64,000 nucleotides of DNA from Bacteroidales bacterium (GTDB lineage: Bacteria > Bacteroidota > Bacteroidia > Bacteroidales > Muribaculaceae). Under the pieces are notes generated by a model. It was not told the DNA's origin. It made no database searches and was given only the letters and a program-made list of their open reading frames with translations. Location: the NCBI GenBank assembly GCA_910575615.1, contig CAJTEX010000011.1, forward strand, positions 42,739 to 106,738. Direction: 5' to 3'. This document shows, one piece after another, positions 1 through 8,353 of the stretch. How positions within the stretch are numbered: position 1 is the first letter of the stretch; each line of letters starts with the position of its first letter. A program made the translations under genes and the position numbers.

Positions 1-17
1 AGCCGGGATTTTTGTCG

Positions 18-25
18 TATATTTG
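18..25 (+). promoter_or_regulatory. -7 promoter element for the endonuclease gene
   Basis: TATATTTG matches the Bacteroidetes -7 consensus TAnnTTTG and is followed by C, as is common. It lies about 80 bases before the endonuclease start. The matching -33 element would fall before the window, so the promoter can be only half seen. Confidence 0.45.
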
Positions 26-102
26 CGGGGAAATGCCTGTCTCGGGCAACACAGGGTCAGGCACACCTCATTGTCATACCGATTGGAAAACATTTTTTGC
101 AT

Positions 103-1623
103 ATGAACAAGATAATTCTCTCTTTCTGCTGCGCCGCGTCGGCTCTCGGAGCGGCAGCGCAGATTCCCCTTGACTATTACGCCTCTCTCGACGGACTGAC
201 AGGCCGAGAGCTGAAACAGGCGGTCCATGAGATAGCCATCAACGATGTGAAGATGCTCAGCTACGGTTCGGGCAACACCAAGACATGGTGGGCGTTTTAT
301 GTCACAGACATGATTGACGGCGGACTGGTACGCGACCGATACTCCCCCGACGAGTTCAAGTTTGGCGACCGAGGCTCAAGCGTGAGCGGCATGAACATCG
401 AGCATTCTTTCCCCAAAAGCTGGTGGGGCGGCTCTGAAAACAATGCCTACAAAGACCTCTACAACCTGATGCCTTGCCAGACCACCATCAACAACCACAA
501 GAGCAACTACCCGATGGCCAAGGTCGATGTTGAGTGGCGCGGCAACGGCGTGACCCGTGTCGGCACCCGCTCGGGTGACCCCGAGACCCAGGCCTACCGC
601 TATTGGGAGCCGGGCGACCAGTGGAAAGGGGATTTCGCGCGCGGATACTTCTATATGGCCACCGCCTACCAGGATTTCACCTGGAGCGGCGACCAGTCAG
701 TGAGAATCCTCAACACCGAGGCTTACCCCACCCTCCAGGAATGGGCCTACACCCTGTATCTCGACTGGGCGCAGGATGACACCGTGGATGAAATCGAGAC
801 CGTGCGCAACAACGACGTGGAGAAATTCCAGGGCAACCGCAACCCGTTTGTCGATTTCCCCAACCTGGCGCAATATATCTGGGGCGACTCCATCGGCGAG
901 CCCTTCCACCCGCTGACCACTGTGAAAAGTCAGGCGTCGACTGGCGGGGCAACCATCCGCGAAAAGACATCCACTCCCGTGGAACTTTACGCCTGCACTT
1001 TCCTCGGCGATATGGGCGGCTGCACCGTCGAGCATGCCCCCACCTCCGCCTCCGGCATCAATGTCTGGAGCAACACCACCGACTACGGATGGAAAGCGAC
1101 AGGCTCGCGCGGCTCATCGGCCAACCTGACCTGTTACGACACCGACGCGACCCTGCTGACCCCTGAAATCGACCTGTCGGAATACAACTCGGCCTGGTTT
1201 GAGTTTGAGCATGCCGTCAACTACGCCGTGACCCCCTACTCCGAGCTGAGCGTCATCGCCCGCGTCGACGGGGAGGACCACCCCCTGCATGTGCGCCGGT
1301 GGCCGTTGGGCAACAAGTGGGACTTCTATGGCTCTTCGGTCGTCGACCTCTCCCCCTGGACCGGAAAGAGAGTCAAAGTCGGATTCCGCTACACCTCCAC
1401 CTCTGAGGCAGCCTCGACCTGGGAGGTGCGCAATTTCAAGCTTAAGGGAGCCGGGCTCAAGTCATCGACCGGTCATATCGAGCAAGACATGCTCGACCCC
1501 GAGGACACTATGCCGGAGGAATATTTCACAATCGACGGCCGCAGGCTCCAGCGACGTGAGGACGCCCACGGAATTGTCATCGTGCGCCGTGGCTCCCATG
1601 TGAGCAAGATTTTCATCCCCTGA
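103..1623 (+). CDS. Secreted endonuclease I family nuclease with T9SS-like tail
   Basis: A non-specific DNA/RNA nuclease of the EndA/NucM family, predicted to act outside the cell. A signal peptide (MNKIILSFCCAASALGAAAQ) comes first. The His-Me-finger core follows at about residues 95-140: NIEHSFPKSWWGG holds the presumed catalytic His, then NAYKDLYNLMPC and NNHKSNYPM. A beta-rich domain of about 150 residues, perhaps an adhesin-like sandwich, occupies 300-455. The last 40 residues (YFTIDGRRLQ...GIVIVRRGSHVSKIFIP) resemble a short T9SS type A sorting domain. A TTG lies 6 bases upstream in frame, but the ATG directly before the signal peptide is preferred. At 506 aa it is longer than simple EndA (about 235 aa) because of the C-terminal additions. 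A role in digesting environmental DNA is inferred from the family. Confidence 0.88.
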   Translation: MNKIILSFCCAASALGAAAQIPLDYYASLDGLTGRELKQAVHEIAINDVKMLSYGSGNTKTWWAFYVTDMIDGGLVRDRYSPDEFKFGDRGSSVSGMNIEHSFPKSWWGGSENNAYKDLYNLMPCQTTINNHKSNYPMAKVDVEWRGNGVTRVGTRSGDPETQAYRYWEPGDQWKGDFARGYFYMATAYQDFTWSGDQSVRILNTEAYPTLQEWAYTLYLDWAQDDTVDEIETVRNNDVEKFQGNRNPFVDFPNLAQYIWGDSIGEPFHPLTTVKSQASTGGATIREKTSTPVELYACTFLGDMGGCTVEHAPTSASGINVWSNTTDYGWKATGSRGSSANLTCYDTDATLLTPEIDLSEYNSAWFEFEHAVNYAVTPYSELSVIARVDGEDHPLHVRRWPLGNKWDFYGSSVVDLSPWTGKRVKVGFRYTSTSEAASTWEVRNFKLKGAGLKSSTGHIEQDMLDPEDTMPEEYFTIDGRRLQRREDAHGIVIVRRGSHVSKIFIP

Positions 1624-1692
1624 TTCACCCCGCAAACTGCCGCTCGGCGGCTCCACCACGGATTTCACGGCGGGACAGAAAACTTCAATAAC

Positions 1693-1736
1693 AATCAGCC
1701 ACTTAGCGTTATGCCAAATGGCTGATTTGATTGTTT
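1693..1736 (+). terminator. Hairpin terminator after the endonuclease gene
   Basis: AATCAGCCA (1693-1701) pairs with TGGCTGATT (1719-1727) around a 17-base loop. A T-rich stretch, TGATTGTTTTATT, follows. The hairpin sits 70 bases after the stop codon. The stem is moderate in strength. Confidence 0.5.
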
Positions 1737-2030
1737 TATTGTTGAACAACCGAATCCTTATACCGGACTCACGTTAATTATCTTTGTGGCGCATTGCAGC
1801 CCGGTTCGCAAATTGACAAACTACGATAATTATGCATATTTGAGATGCGCGTACTGCGATAAACCAGCATTCCGATTGCAATAGCTGGTCTATATCAGCT
1901 TCTTCATATAGGAGGTACGATACGGGAGTTTCGGGTGTCAGAACAACTGCGCCATAGATTTAGCATAGATTTAACATCCCCTCATCTGTAATTTTTGCGG
2001 AAAAGGAGTGGAAATCTGACAAAAAAGACT
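1737..2030. other. Gene-free stretch upstream of the ferredoxin gene
   Basis: No convincing coding region is seen in either strand. It holds a -7-like TATCTTTG at 1779-1786, a small hairpin (ACCAGCATT at 1863-1871 with AAT-A-GCTGGT at 1880-1889), and a direct repeat of CATAGATTTA at 1953-1962 and 1964-1973 with an 11-base period. The last two could belong to a small RNA or an operator for the ferredoxin promoter, but nothing here proves either. Confidence 0.4.
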
Positions 2031-2038
2031 TATTTTTG
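2031..2038 (+). promoter_or_regulatory. -7 promoter element for the ferredoxin gene
   Basis: TATTTTTG, followed by CA, is a full match to TAnnTTTG and lies 88 bases upstream of the ferredoxin ATG. No good TTTG is found 19-21 bases upstream, so the -33 half is weak. Confidence 0.55.
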
Positions 2039-2125
2039 CAACGGATTTCGCCCTGTCGCCAGAGGCGAGACCTCCAAGAGAACATACGTTTTAAAACATC
2101 TATAAACTTAATCGATTAAACTACA

Positions 2126-2296
2126 ATGGCTTACGTTATCACCGACAAGTGTGTCGCCTGCGGCACCTGTCTTCCCAACTGCCCCGTTGACGCTATTTCC
2201 GAGGGCGACATCTATGTGATCGACCCCGATACCTGCATCGAGTGCGGCACTTGCGCCGAGGTTTGCCCCTCTGACGCAATCATCCCCGGCGAATAA
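2126..2296 (+). CDS. Small 2[4Fe-4S] ferredoxin (56 aa)
   Basis: A complete bacterial-type 8-iron ferredoxin, an electron carrier in the cytoplasm. The gene reads MAYVITDKCVACGTC at the start and ends SDAIIPGE. Two CxxCxxCxxxCP motifs are intact: Cys9/12/15/19 and Cys37/40/43/47, so each cluster draws three ligands from one motif and the fourth from the other. The length of 56 aa is typical of clostridial-type ferredoxins. It stands alone between its own -7 element and a strong terminator, so it is probably a single-gene transcript. Its partner could be pyruvate:ferredoxin oxidoreductase, as usual in anaerobes, but no such gene is in the window. Confidence 0.93.
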   Translation: MAYVITDKCVACGTCLPNCPVDAISEGDIYVIDPDTCIECGTCAEVCPSDAIIPGE

Positions 2297-2321
2297 TCGA
2301 CCGAGACACGACAAAACAACG

Positions 2322-2364
2322 CGGAGGCCGTCCCCTCATCTAGGGACGGCCTCCGTTACGTTTT
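2322..2364 (+). terminator. Strong terminator between ferredoxin and rpiB
   Basis: CGGAGGCCGTCCC (2322-2334) pairs perfectly over 13 bp with GGGACGGCCTCCG (2343-2355). The loop has eight bases, and TTACGTTTT follows. It lies between two converging genes and may serve both. Confidence 0.85.
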
Positions 2365-2388
2365 GACTCCGCGAAAACCAAGCCGCAA

Positions 2389-2838
2389 TCAGCGGGCGAC
2401 GGGGGTCACGGGGATTTTCTCCACCCTGCGCTCGTGGCGGCCCCCTTCAAACGGGGTGTTGAGAAACGCGTCGACGATGGCCAGGGCGGTGACAGGCTCG
2501 ATGAAACGGGCCGGAAGCACCAGCACGTTGGCGTCGTTGTGCTGGCGGGCAAGCTTGGCAATGTCGACGTTCCAGCAGAGGGCCGCGCGTATTCCCTGAT
2601 GTTTGTTGAGGGTCATGCCGATGCCGTTGCCGGTGCCGCAGATGGCGATTCCGGGATAACAGCGGCCCTCCTCCACGGCGATTGCCGTCGGGTGGGCGAA
2701 GTCGGGATAATCGCATGACTCGGCGGAGTGGGTACCAAAATCCTCAAACTCCTTTCCCTGGGATTCGAGGTAACCTTCAATCATGCTTTTCAGCTCATAA
2801 CCGGCGTGGTCGCTGCAAAGTGCTATTTTCATATTCAT
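2389..2838 (-). CDS. rpiB: Ribose-5-phosphate isomerase B
   Basis: Interconverts ribose 5-phosphate and ribulose 5-phosphate in the non-oxidative pentose phosphate pathway. The RpiB/LacAB fold is clear: an N-terminal IALCSDHAGYELK with the substrate-binding Asp-His pair, then GIAICGTGNGIGM with the active-site Cys at about residue 67, and HNDANVLVLPARF. At 149 aa it matches the family. Two ATG codons lie close together (MNMKIAL); the second, giving MKIAL, is the usual family start. It is the last gene of a five-gene minus-strand run and begins 14 bases after the DUF6048 gene. Confidence 0.95.
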   Translation of the reverse strand: MNMKIALCSDHAGYELKSMIEGYLESQGKEFEDFGTHSAESCDYPDFAHPTAIAVEEGRCYPGIAICGTGNGIGMTLNKHQGIRAALCWNVDIAKLARQHNDANVLVLPARFIEPVTALAIVDAFLNTPFEGGRHERRVEKIPVTPVAR

Positions 2839-2852
2839 ATGTGTCTTAGGGG

Positions 2853-3878
2853 TTATTCTTCTTTATCCTTAACAACGGGGAGAGCTGTCTGTTCAGCCGA
2901 GGCAGCCTCAGGCACGACAGGCTCGATGTCATCGCCGGCCGGGGCAGAAGGTGGCGGCACCTCATCGCCTGGCTCCTCTATCTCAAATCCGGGAGGAAGA
3001 GCCGGACCGGTCTTCTTCTTGCCACCAAGCGAGAATGTGTAGAACACCGAGAATGACCCGGTGATGATACCGTTGCGCGCTCCATAGCCGGGTATATACC
3101 AAGGCTGGCCGCCGGGCTGCTCAGTCTCATGGAGAATGGCGCGGAAGCGCACGTTCCAGCCCATCGAAATCGGTTTCCATATTTTCACACGCAGCCCGAA
3201 AAGCACATTTATGTATGACACCGAGGAGGTCTGCGACGGGAAGTCGACCGTTTCCTGCTGGCCCCAGTAGCCGTCGGTGATCAGGACATCGCGGAGCTGG
3301 TAGCTGAAACGGCTCCAGCCATACCTGATGCCGGCCACAAACTGGTAGTCGGGATTGCTGTTGTAAAGGAAGTTGTAGTTTGCGCCTATCCTGAAATACG
3401 GCGAAAGGCCCACATGGTATGTATAATTCTGGTTGCTCGGAGTGGAACTCGCGTTGCCCAGCCCCACCTCCACCACCGGGATATAACGGTTGTGGAGGTT
3501 GATTTCGGCCGAGAAGCCGACCATGCCGTAGCTCTGCCCGAAAATCCTCATCAGCGGGTCCCACAGGTCGACACCCACCGACGCGCTGAAAAGCAACGGG
3601 TTTATCATCTTAGGCACCCGCCCCTGGGTAACGCCGTCAACCGCCACCGTGTCGGGCACCTCTTTCCCGGTGACCGTGTCGACCAGCACCTTGTTGCCCC
3701 GGTCGTCAGTGACGCTCACCAGCCGCGAACGGTCTATCGAGTCGCCCGGCTGTTTGTTCTCGTTGACCCCGACAAGGTTCTTCGATCCGGCTTTCACGGG
3801 GGTAACCCGTCGCTGGGCCGACATCCCGCAGCAAACCAGGCAGCACAGGAGCGTCAGTATCAAGCGCGACAGTCTCAT
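2853..3878 (-). CDS. Predicted outer-membrane protein, DUF6048 family
   Basis: A 341-aa exported protein. It has a signal peptide (MRLSRLILTLLCCLVCCGMSAQ), a variable linker to about residue 90, then alternating beta strands rich in Tyr and Gly (residues 95-285) ending SGSFSVFYTFSLGGKKKTG. This pattern fits a small outer-membrane beta-barrel. The last 55 residues are Pro/Glu-rich and probably disordered. The family match to DUF6048 is from memory of Bacteroidales annotation. Its ATG overlaps the stop of the upstream lipoprotein gene by 4 bases, so the two are translationally coupled and probably work together at the outer membrane. The function is unknown. Confidence 0.75.
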   Translation of the reverse strand: MRLSRLILTLLCCLVCCGMSAQRRVTPVKAGSKNLVGVNENKQPGDSIDRSRLVSVTDDRGNKVLVDTVTGKEVPDTVAVDGVTQGRVPKMINPLLFSASVGVDLWDPLMRIFGQSYGMVGFSAEINLHNRYIPVVEVGLGNASSTPSNQNYTYHVGLSPYFRIGANYNFLYNSNPDYQFVAGIRYGWSRFSYQLRDVLITDGYWGQQETVDFPSQTSSVSYINVLFGLRVKIWKPISMGWNVRFRAILHETEQPGGQPWYIPGYGARNGIITGSFSVFYTFSLGGKKKTGPALPPGFEIEEPGDEVPPPSAPAGDDIEPVVPEAASAEQTALPVVKDKEE

Positions 3879-4441
3879 ACACCTGCCCCCTCCTGCGGGT
3901 AATCGTCATCATCGGCATCAGTGGAAGCGGTGCGGAAAAAGACCTGTATACGCTCCAGCTCAACATTGGTCACCACCGGGTCAATCACCGCGATGGAGTC
4001 TATCAGATGGCGGGTGTACTCCACATCGCGTATCACATAGCGGTACATGGCCCCGCATTCACTGGAGGCGAAATATGGCTCAGCGTCGTAATGAAACGTG
4101 ATTATGTCGTCAAACGCAGGGTTGTCAAGCCCCTGCAATTTGTAATCGTAATGCAGGCAAAACGAGCTGGAGCTGACCCCGTCGCGGAACGGCAGATACA
4201 CCTGGCTGACCTTCTCGCCCGAATGCACCAGCAGGGAGTCGCCGGGCGCGCCCACGCCGCCGAGGTCGAGCGAGTCGAGCGTGACAGAGCTGCCCGTGGC
4301 ATAGTCGTAGAAGCCCATCAGCGGCAACGCACTGTGGTTGTCGGTGCAGCCGCTGGTGTTGCAGCTTCCCGTCAGCAGGCCGAGCGGCAGCAGCATCACC
4401 GCCGCGAGGCGCAACAGTATGTATGAATGAATCTGTCTCAC
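3875..4441 (-). CDS. Lipoprotein, DUF6452 family
   Basis: A predicted outer-membrane or periplasmic lipoprotein. The N-terminus has two basic residues, a hydrophobic stretch and a lipobox ending LTGSC at about residue 27. No ATG opens the frame: GTG is chosen here, and a TTG lies two codons further upstream. The mature part has several Cys, conserved-looking acidic patches and a mixed alpha/beta pattern, with a DADDDDY tail. DUF6452 is assigned because this family sits directly before DUF6048 in Bacteroidales genomes. The stop overlaps the start of the next gene. The function is unknown. Confidence 0.7.
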   Translation of the reverse strand: MRQIHSYILLRLAAVMLLPLGLLTGSCNTSGCTDNHSALPLMGFYDYATGSSVTLDSLDLGGVGAPGDSLLVHSGEKVSQVYLPFRDGVSSSSFCLHYDYKLQGLDNPAFDDIITFHYDAEPYFASSECGAMYRYVIRDVEYTRHLIDSIAVIDPVVTNVELERIQVFFRTASTDADDDDYPQEGAGV

Positions 4442-4479
4442 TCTCAAAAAACGAATCTGTTTCAGTAAGCGCCCCGGGG

Positions 4480-5454
4480 TCAGAACCGCGACTCTATCTC
4501 ATAATCGTTGCGGCGCGACGAGTTCCTGACAATCAGCTCGCCGAGGAATCCGGTGAGGAACAGCTGGGTGCCGAGTATCATCGACACCAGCGAGAGATAG
4601 AAATACGGCGAGTCGGTGACGAGTATGTAATGCTGTCCCGAGTGCATCGCCCAGAGCTTGTGGGCGCCGACGGCCACCACGGCCACCAGTCCCAGCAGGA
4701 ACATCAGCGACCCGAGCAGCCCGAAGAAGTGCATCGGCTTGATTCCGAACTTGTTTGTGAACCACAGCGTGGCCAGGTCGAGGTAGCCGTTGACAAACCT
4801 GTCAAGGCCAAATTTAGTCTTGCCGTATTTGCGCGCCTGATGGTGGACCACCTTCTCCCCTATCCTTGTGAAGCCTGCGTTTTTGGCCAGATAGGGTATG
4901 TAGCGGTGCATGTCGCCATAGACCTCGATATGCTTCACCACCTTGTTGCGGTAGGCTTTCAGCCCGCAATTGAAGTCGTGGAGGTTACGGATGCCGCTGA
5001 CCCTCCTGGCCGTGGCGTTGAAAAGCTTGGTCGGGATGGTCTTCGACAGCGGGTCATACCGTTTCTGCTTCCAGCCGCTCACCAGGTCATACCCCTCCTG
5101 GGTTATCATCCGGTAAAGCTCTGGAATCTCGTCGGGGGAGTCCTGGAGGTCGGCGTCCATCGTGATCACCACCCTGCCGCGGGCCAGCCCGAATCCTGTG
5201 TGCAGGGCGGGCGACTTGCCGTAGTTGCGGCGGAAGCTCACCCCGTGGACAGCGTCGGGATACTCCTGCGAGAGCTGGCGGATGACCTCCCACGAGCGGT
5301 CGGTCGAGCCGTCGTTGACATATATCACTTCATATGTGAATCCATTGGCCTTCATGACCCTGTCAATCCAGGCCTGCAGCTCGGGCAGCGACTCCTCCTC
5401 GTTGTAGAGGGGGACGACCACCGAAATCTCCACGGGATATTCTTCGTTGTTCAT
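4480..5454 (-). CDS. Family 2 glycosyltransferase, DPM/ArnC-like, with two C-terminal membrane helices
   Basis: Predicted to transfer a sugar from a nucleotide donor to polyprenyl phosphate at the inner membrane. The GT-A domain starts EISVVVPLYNEEESL. It carries VNDGSTD, the metal-binding DADLQDSPDEIPEL and the later NLHDFNCGLKAYR typical of dolichyl-phosphate-mannose-synthase-like enzymes. Two hydrophobic helices follow near residues 225-300. The ATG used gives 324 aa; an upstream in-frame GTG would add eight residues. The neighbour DUF4199 gene is 42 bases upstream of this ATG, a pairing often seen in Bacteroidales. The donor sugar cannot be told from sequence. Confidence 0.88.
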   Translation of the reverse strand: MNNEEYPVEISVVVPLYNEEESLPELQAWIDRVMKANGFTYEVIYVNDGSTDRSWEVIRQLSQEYPDAVHGVSFRRNYGKSPALHTGFGLARGRVVITMDADLQDSPDEIPELYRMITQEGYDLVSGWKQKRYDPLSKTIPTKLFNATARRVSGIRNLHDFNCGLKAYRNKVVKHIEVYGDMHRYIPYLAKNAGFTRIGEKVVHHQARKYGKTKFGLDRFVNGYLDLATLWFTNKFGIKPMHFFGLLGSLMFLLGLVAVVAVGAHKLWAMHSGQHYILVTDSPYFYLSLVSMILGTQLFLTGFLGELIVRNSSRRNDYEIESRF

Positions 5455-5496
5455 TTTTCTTTTATGAGATTTTTCCACGGCTACGCGCCAGGAGGG

Positions 5497-6093
5497 TCAG
5501 GAACGCTGGCCTCCTCCCCCTCCGACCGGAACTTTCACCAGCCGCACGACCGCCGCGAGGAACATTGACAGCACCGATCCGGAGAAGAGCCCGAGCCACA
5601 TCCAGACCATGGCTATGGTGAATGGTGACGGGGCAAGCCTGCGGTCTATGATTGCCTGGAACTCCTCAGCAAGCTCCGTGCCGGCGCCGGTCGACTCGTT
5701 GCGGTAGAACTCCACACCAAGCCGGAGGGTGTCAAGGATGAAATCGGGATAAATCCAACGCATGAAGATGAAGGCCGCCGCACTCATTATCAGCGATCCG
5801 GCGGCGAAGGTCAGTATCCCCTGCATCCACAAGGCCGAATAGGTCACAAGCCCGTGGGACTCGACATATGTGCGGCGCAGAAACCGGTAGGCGATGAACG
5901 GCACCAGCAGGGCCATCGTCAGCACTACGATGTTGAGCAGCCCGGCCCGCATGGAGGCCACGCTCAGCCCGAATATGGCCGTGAACCACAGGCCGAGCCA
6001 CGCCCCGTCGCTCCCGGCGCGCTCATATATCGAGCGTGGGGCGCGTCCCGACGCGTTCCCTGCCTGACGGTCATTGCGATTGTTGGATTCCAT
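5497..6093 (-). CDS. DUF4199 family membrane protein
   Basis: A 198-aa integral membrane protein of a Bacteroidetes family with no known function. Four hydrophobic segments are visible at about residues 33-50, 52-70, 88-110 and 160-188. The third and fourth are separated by a charged loop (DFILDTLRLGVEFYRN...). It is the first gene of the minus-strand run that leads into the GT2 gene and may help that enzyme or its lipid substrate. A TAAATTTG on the minus strand (6099-6106) lies only 5 bases before the ATG, which would make the message nearly leaderless if used. Confidence 0.78.
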   Translation of the reverse strand: MESNNRNDRQAGNASGRAPRSIYERAGSDGAWLGLWFTAIFGLSVASMRAGLLNIVVLTMALLVPFIAYRFLRRTYVESHGLVTYSALWMQGILTFAAGSLIMSAAAFIFMRWIYPDFILDTLRLGVEFYRNESTGAGTELAEEFQAIIDRRLAPSPFTIAMVWMWLGLFSGSVLSMFLAAVVRLVKVPVGGGGGQRS

Positions 6094-6110
6094 TGGTGCA
6101 AATTTACGAA

Positions 6111-6127
6111 TATTTTTGCTAATTTTG
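6111..6127 (+). promoter_or_regulatory. Overlapping -7 elements for the DUF3737-patB-MATE operon
   Basis: Two exact TAnnTTTG matches overlap or nearly so: TATTTTTG at 6111-6118 and TAATTTTG at 6120-6127. TTGG motifs at 6083 and 6094 could act as -33 elements. The ATG follows about 55 bases later. Confidence 0.55.
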
Positions 6128-6181
6128 TATCACTATACCTCCGCAGTGAGGTTTTTTAACGGAATAATACGCCAATTGACT

Positions 6182-7114
6182 ATGAATAACCCTGAAAACC
6201 ACCAAGACAGCAACCATGACTCACAGGAAACCCGCCCGGTGACCACCCCGGTGGTGTTCCCCGACGGGATGAAGACGGTGACCAACAAGGAATTCGGCGG
6301 CGAGCGGGCCCTGTTCGCCACCCACCGGCTCAGGCTTGAGAGCGTGACTTTCCACCCCGGGGAATCGGCCCTGAAATGCTGCTCGGCCATCGATGCCGAG
6401 GGATGCGTCTTCGAAGGGAAATACCCCTTCTGGCATGTCGACACCTTCCGCTGCGTCGACTGCCACTTCCTGCCCGGAGCCAGGGCGGCCCTGTGGTACT
6501 CGCGCAACCTCGAGATGAGCCGATGCCAGGTCGACGCCCCCAAGATGTTCCGCGAGATGGAAAACCTCTCGCTTGAGCATGTAAGGATTCCAGACGCTCA
6601 GGAGACCCTTTGGGGCTGCCGCGGGGTCAGGCTCCGCGACGTGGAGGTCGGCAAGGCCGACTACATCTTCTTCCACTGCGCTGACATCGACATAGACCAT
6701 TACCGCCAGGATGGCAACTACTCCTTCCAGTACTGCCGCAACGTCGTGATACGCAACGCGGTGATAAACTCGCGCGACGCCCTGTGGGAGACCGACAACG
6801 TGACGGTCTACGACTCCGAAATCAACGGTGAGTTTCTCGGATGGCACTCCCGCAACCTGCGCCTGGTGCGCTGCCGCATCAATGGCACTCAGCCGCTATG
6901 CTATTGCAAGAACCTGGTGATGGAGGACTGCGTGATGGGCGACGAATGCGACCTGGCATTCGAGGATTCCGAACTGACGGCGACCGTCAGCTCGGCCATC
7001 GTCAGCGTGAAGAATCCCCGCACCGGGTCGCTGAAGGCGCTGGCCATCGGCGAGGTGATTCTCGACAACAACATACTGGCCCCGGCCGACTGCCGGATAG
7101 AGACCGAAATCTGA
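6182..7114 (+). CDS. DUF3737 family right-handed beta-helix protein
   Basis: A 310-aa soluble protein made of short repeats of the type 'xxCxxVxxxDxxxxG', for example CCSAIDAEGCVFEG, NLEMSRCQVDAP and NVTVYDSEINGEFLGW. This is the hallmark of a right-handed parallel beta-helix. No signal peptide is present, so it should be cytoplasmic. The chosen ATG gives MNNPENH; a longer frame upstream crosses the promoter and is discarded. The patB-like gene starts 3 bases after its stop. DUF3737 genes are found beside patB/malY genes in several bacteria, which hints at a shared job, but the reaction is unknown. It is unusually rich in Cys and Trp. Confidence 0.85.
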   Translation: MNNPENHQDSNHDSQETRPVTTPVVFPDGMKTVTNKEFGGERALFATHRLRLESVTFHPGESALKCCSAIDAEGCVFEGKYPFWHVDTFRCVDCHFLPGARAALWYSRNLEMSRCQVDAPKMFREMENLSLEHVRIPDAQETLWGCRGVRLRDVEVGKADYIFFHCADIDIDHYRQDGNYSFQYCRNVVIRNAVINSRDALWETDNVTVYDSEINGEFLGWHSRNLRLVRCRINGTQPLCYCKNLVMEDCVMGDECDLAFEDSELTATVSSAIVSVKNPRTGSLKALAIGEVILDNNILAPADCRIETEI

Positions 7115-7117
7115 CAA

Positions 7118-8293
7118 ATGGAATTTTCAAAGGAGTATTTCGACATGGTGCCCGACCGGCGCGGCTCAGGCTCTTACAAATGGGACAGCATCCCGAATCC
7201 TGACATGATTCCCCTCTGGGTCGCCGACATGGACTTCAAGACCGCCCCATGCGTAATCGAGGCGCTGGCCCGCAGGGTCGACCACGGGGTCTTCGGCTAC
7301 ACCCTGGTGGATGACAGCTACTACGAAGCCCTGACCGGATGGTTTGCCAGCCGCCACGGCTACGACATCGATTCCCGCATGGTGATTTACACCTCCGGGG
7401 TGGTGCCGGCCATCTCGGCCATCATCAAGGCCCTGGCCAGACCCGGCGAAGGGGTCATCGTGCAGACTCCGGTCTACAATTGTTTCTTCTCCTCCATCCG
7501 CAACAACGGCTGCCGCATCGTGGAGTCGCCCCTGCTCAGGAAAGACCTGTCACCCTCGGAGTTCACCTACCGGATTGACTTCGACGACCTTGAGCGCAAG
7601 GCCGCCGACCCGGCCAACACCCTGTTGCTGCTCTGCAATCCCCACAACCCCGCAGGCAGGATATGGAGCCGCGAGGAGCTGGCCAAGGCGGCCGGAATAT
7701 GCCGCCGCCACGGGGTCAGGGTAGTAAGCGACGAAATCCACTGCGAGCTGACGATGCCGGGCCTGGCATATGTGCCCTACGCCACGGTCGACCCCTCGGG
7801 GGTCATCTGCCTCTCCCCCTCCAAGGCGTTCAACACCGCCGGACTGCAGATTGCCAACATCGTCTGCCCCGACGACTCGGTGCGCCGGGCCGTCGACCGC
7901 GCGATAAACATCAATGAGGTCTGCGATGTCAACCCCTTCGGTATCGCCGCCCTGAAAGCGGCCTACACCCCCGAGGGGGCCGCCTGGCTCGACGCGCTGC
8001 GCGGATACATCGCCGGCAACTACGAGCTGACGCGCGAGGTAATCACCCGCGAGCTGCCCGGTTGCCCGATGGCCACCCTGGAGGCCACCTATCTCCCCTG
8101 GATTGACGTGTCGGCCCTCTGCATCCCATCGGAAGAGCTGGAGGAGAGACTCAAGACCGAGGCGAAAGTGTGGGTCAACTGCGGCGAGATGTATGGCCGC
8201 GGAGGTTTCATCCGCCTCAACATCGCCTGCCCGCGCCAACGGTTGCGCGAGGGGCTTGAGCGCATCTGCCGTTTCCTCGGCAGCCTCGGCTGA
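7118..8293 (+). CDS. PatB/MalY-type pyridoxal-phosphate C-S lyase
   Basis: A fold-type I PLP enzyme, probably a cystathionine beta-lyase (releases homocysteine, pyruvate and ammonia) acting in the cytoplasm. Visible motifs are PLWVADMDF near residue 33, which is typical of the MalY/PatB branch, NPHNPAGRIWS, SDEIHCEL and SPSKAFN, whose Lys236 should bind PLP. A C-terminal RLNIACPR binds the substrate carboxylate. The length of 391 aa is normal. The gene is packed against the DUF3737 gene and followed by a MATE transporter. Some family members also act as regulators or cleave cysteine conjugates, so the exact substrate is open. Confidence 0.92.
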   Translation: MEFSKEYFDMVPDRRGSGSYKWDSIPNPDMIPLWVADMDFKTAPCVIEALARRVDHGVFGYTLVDDSYYEALTGWFASRHGYDIDSRMVIYTSGVVPAISAIIKALARPGEGVIVQTPVYNCFFSSIRNNGCRIVESPLLRKDLSPSEFTYRIDFDDLERKAADPANTLLLLCNPHNPAGRIWSREELAKAAGICRRHGVRVVSDEIHCELTMPGLAYVPYATVDPSGVICLSPSKAFNTAGLQIANIVCPDDSVRRAVDRAININEVCDVNPFGIAALKAAYTPEGAAWLDALRGYIAGNYELTREVITRELPGCPMATLEATYLPWIDVSALCIPSEELEERLKTEAKVWVNCGEMYGRGGFIRLNIACPRQRLREGLERICRFLGSLG

Positions 8294-8353
8294 CCCCGCC
8301 GGCGGCCATACGGCCCCCCACAACCTCATACAACAACCCTGAATTTCCACTCT

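Noticed and set aside
4423..5568. Long plus-strand open frame opposite the GT2 gene (381 codons)
   Set aside because: The minus-strand GT2 protein has all family motifs; the opposite frame is a codon-bias shadow with no recognisable domain.
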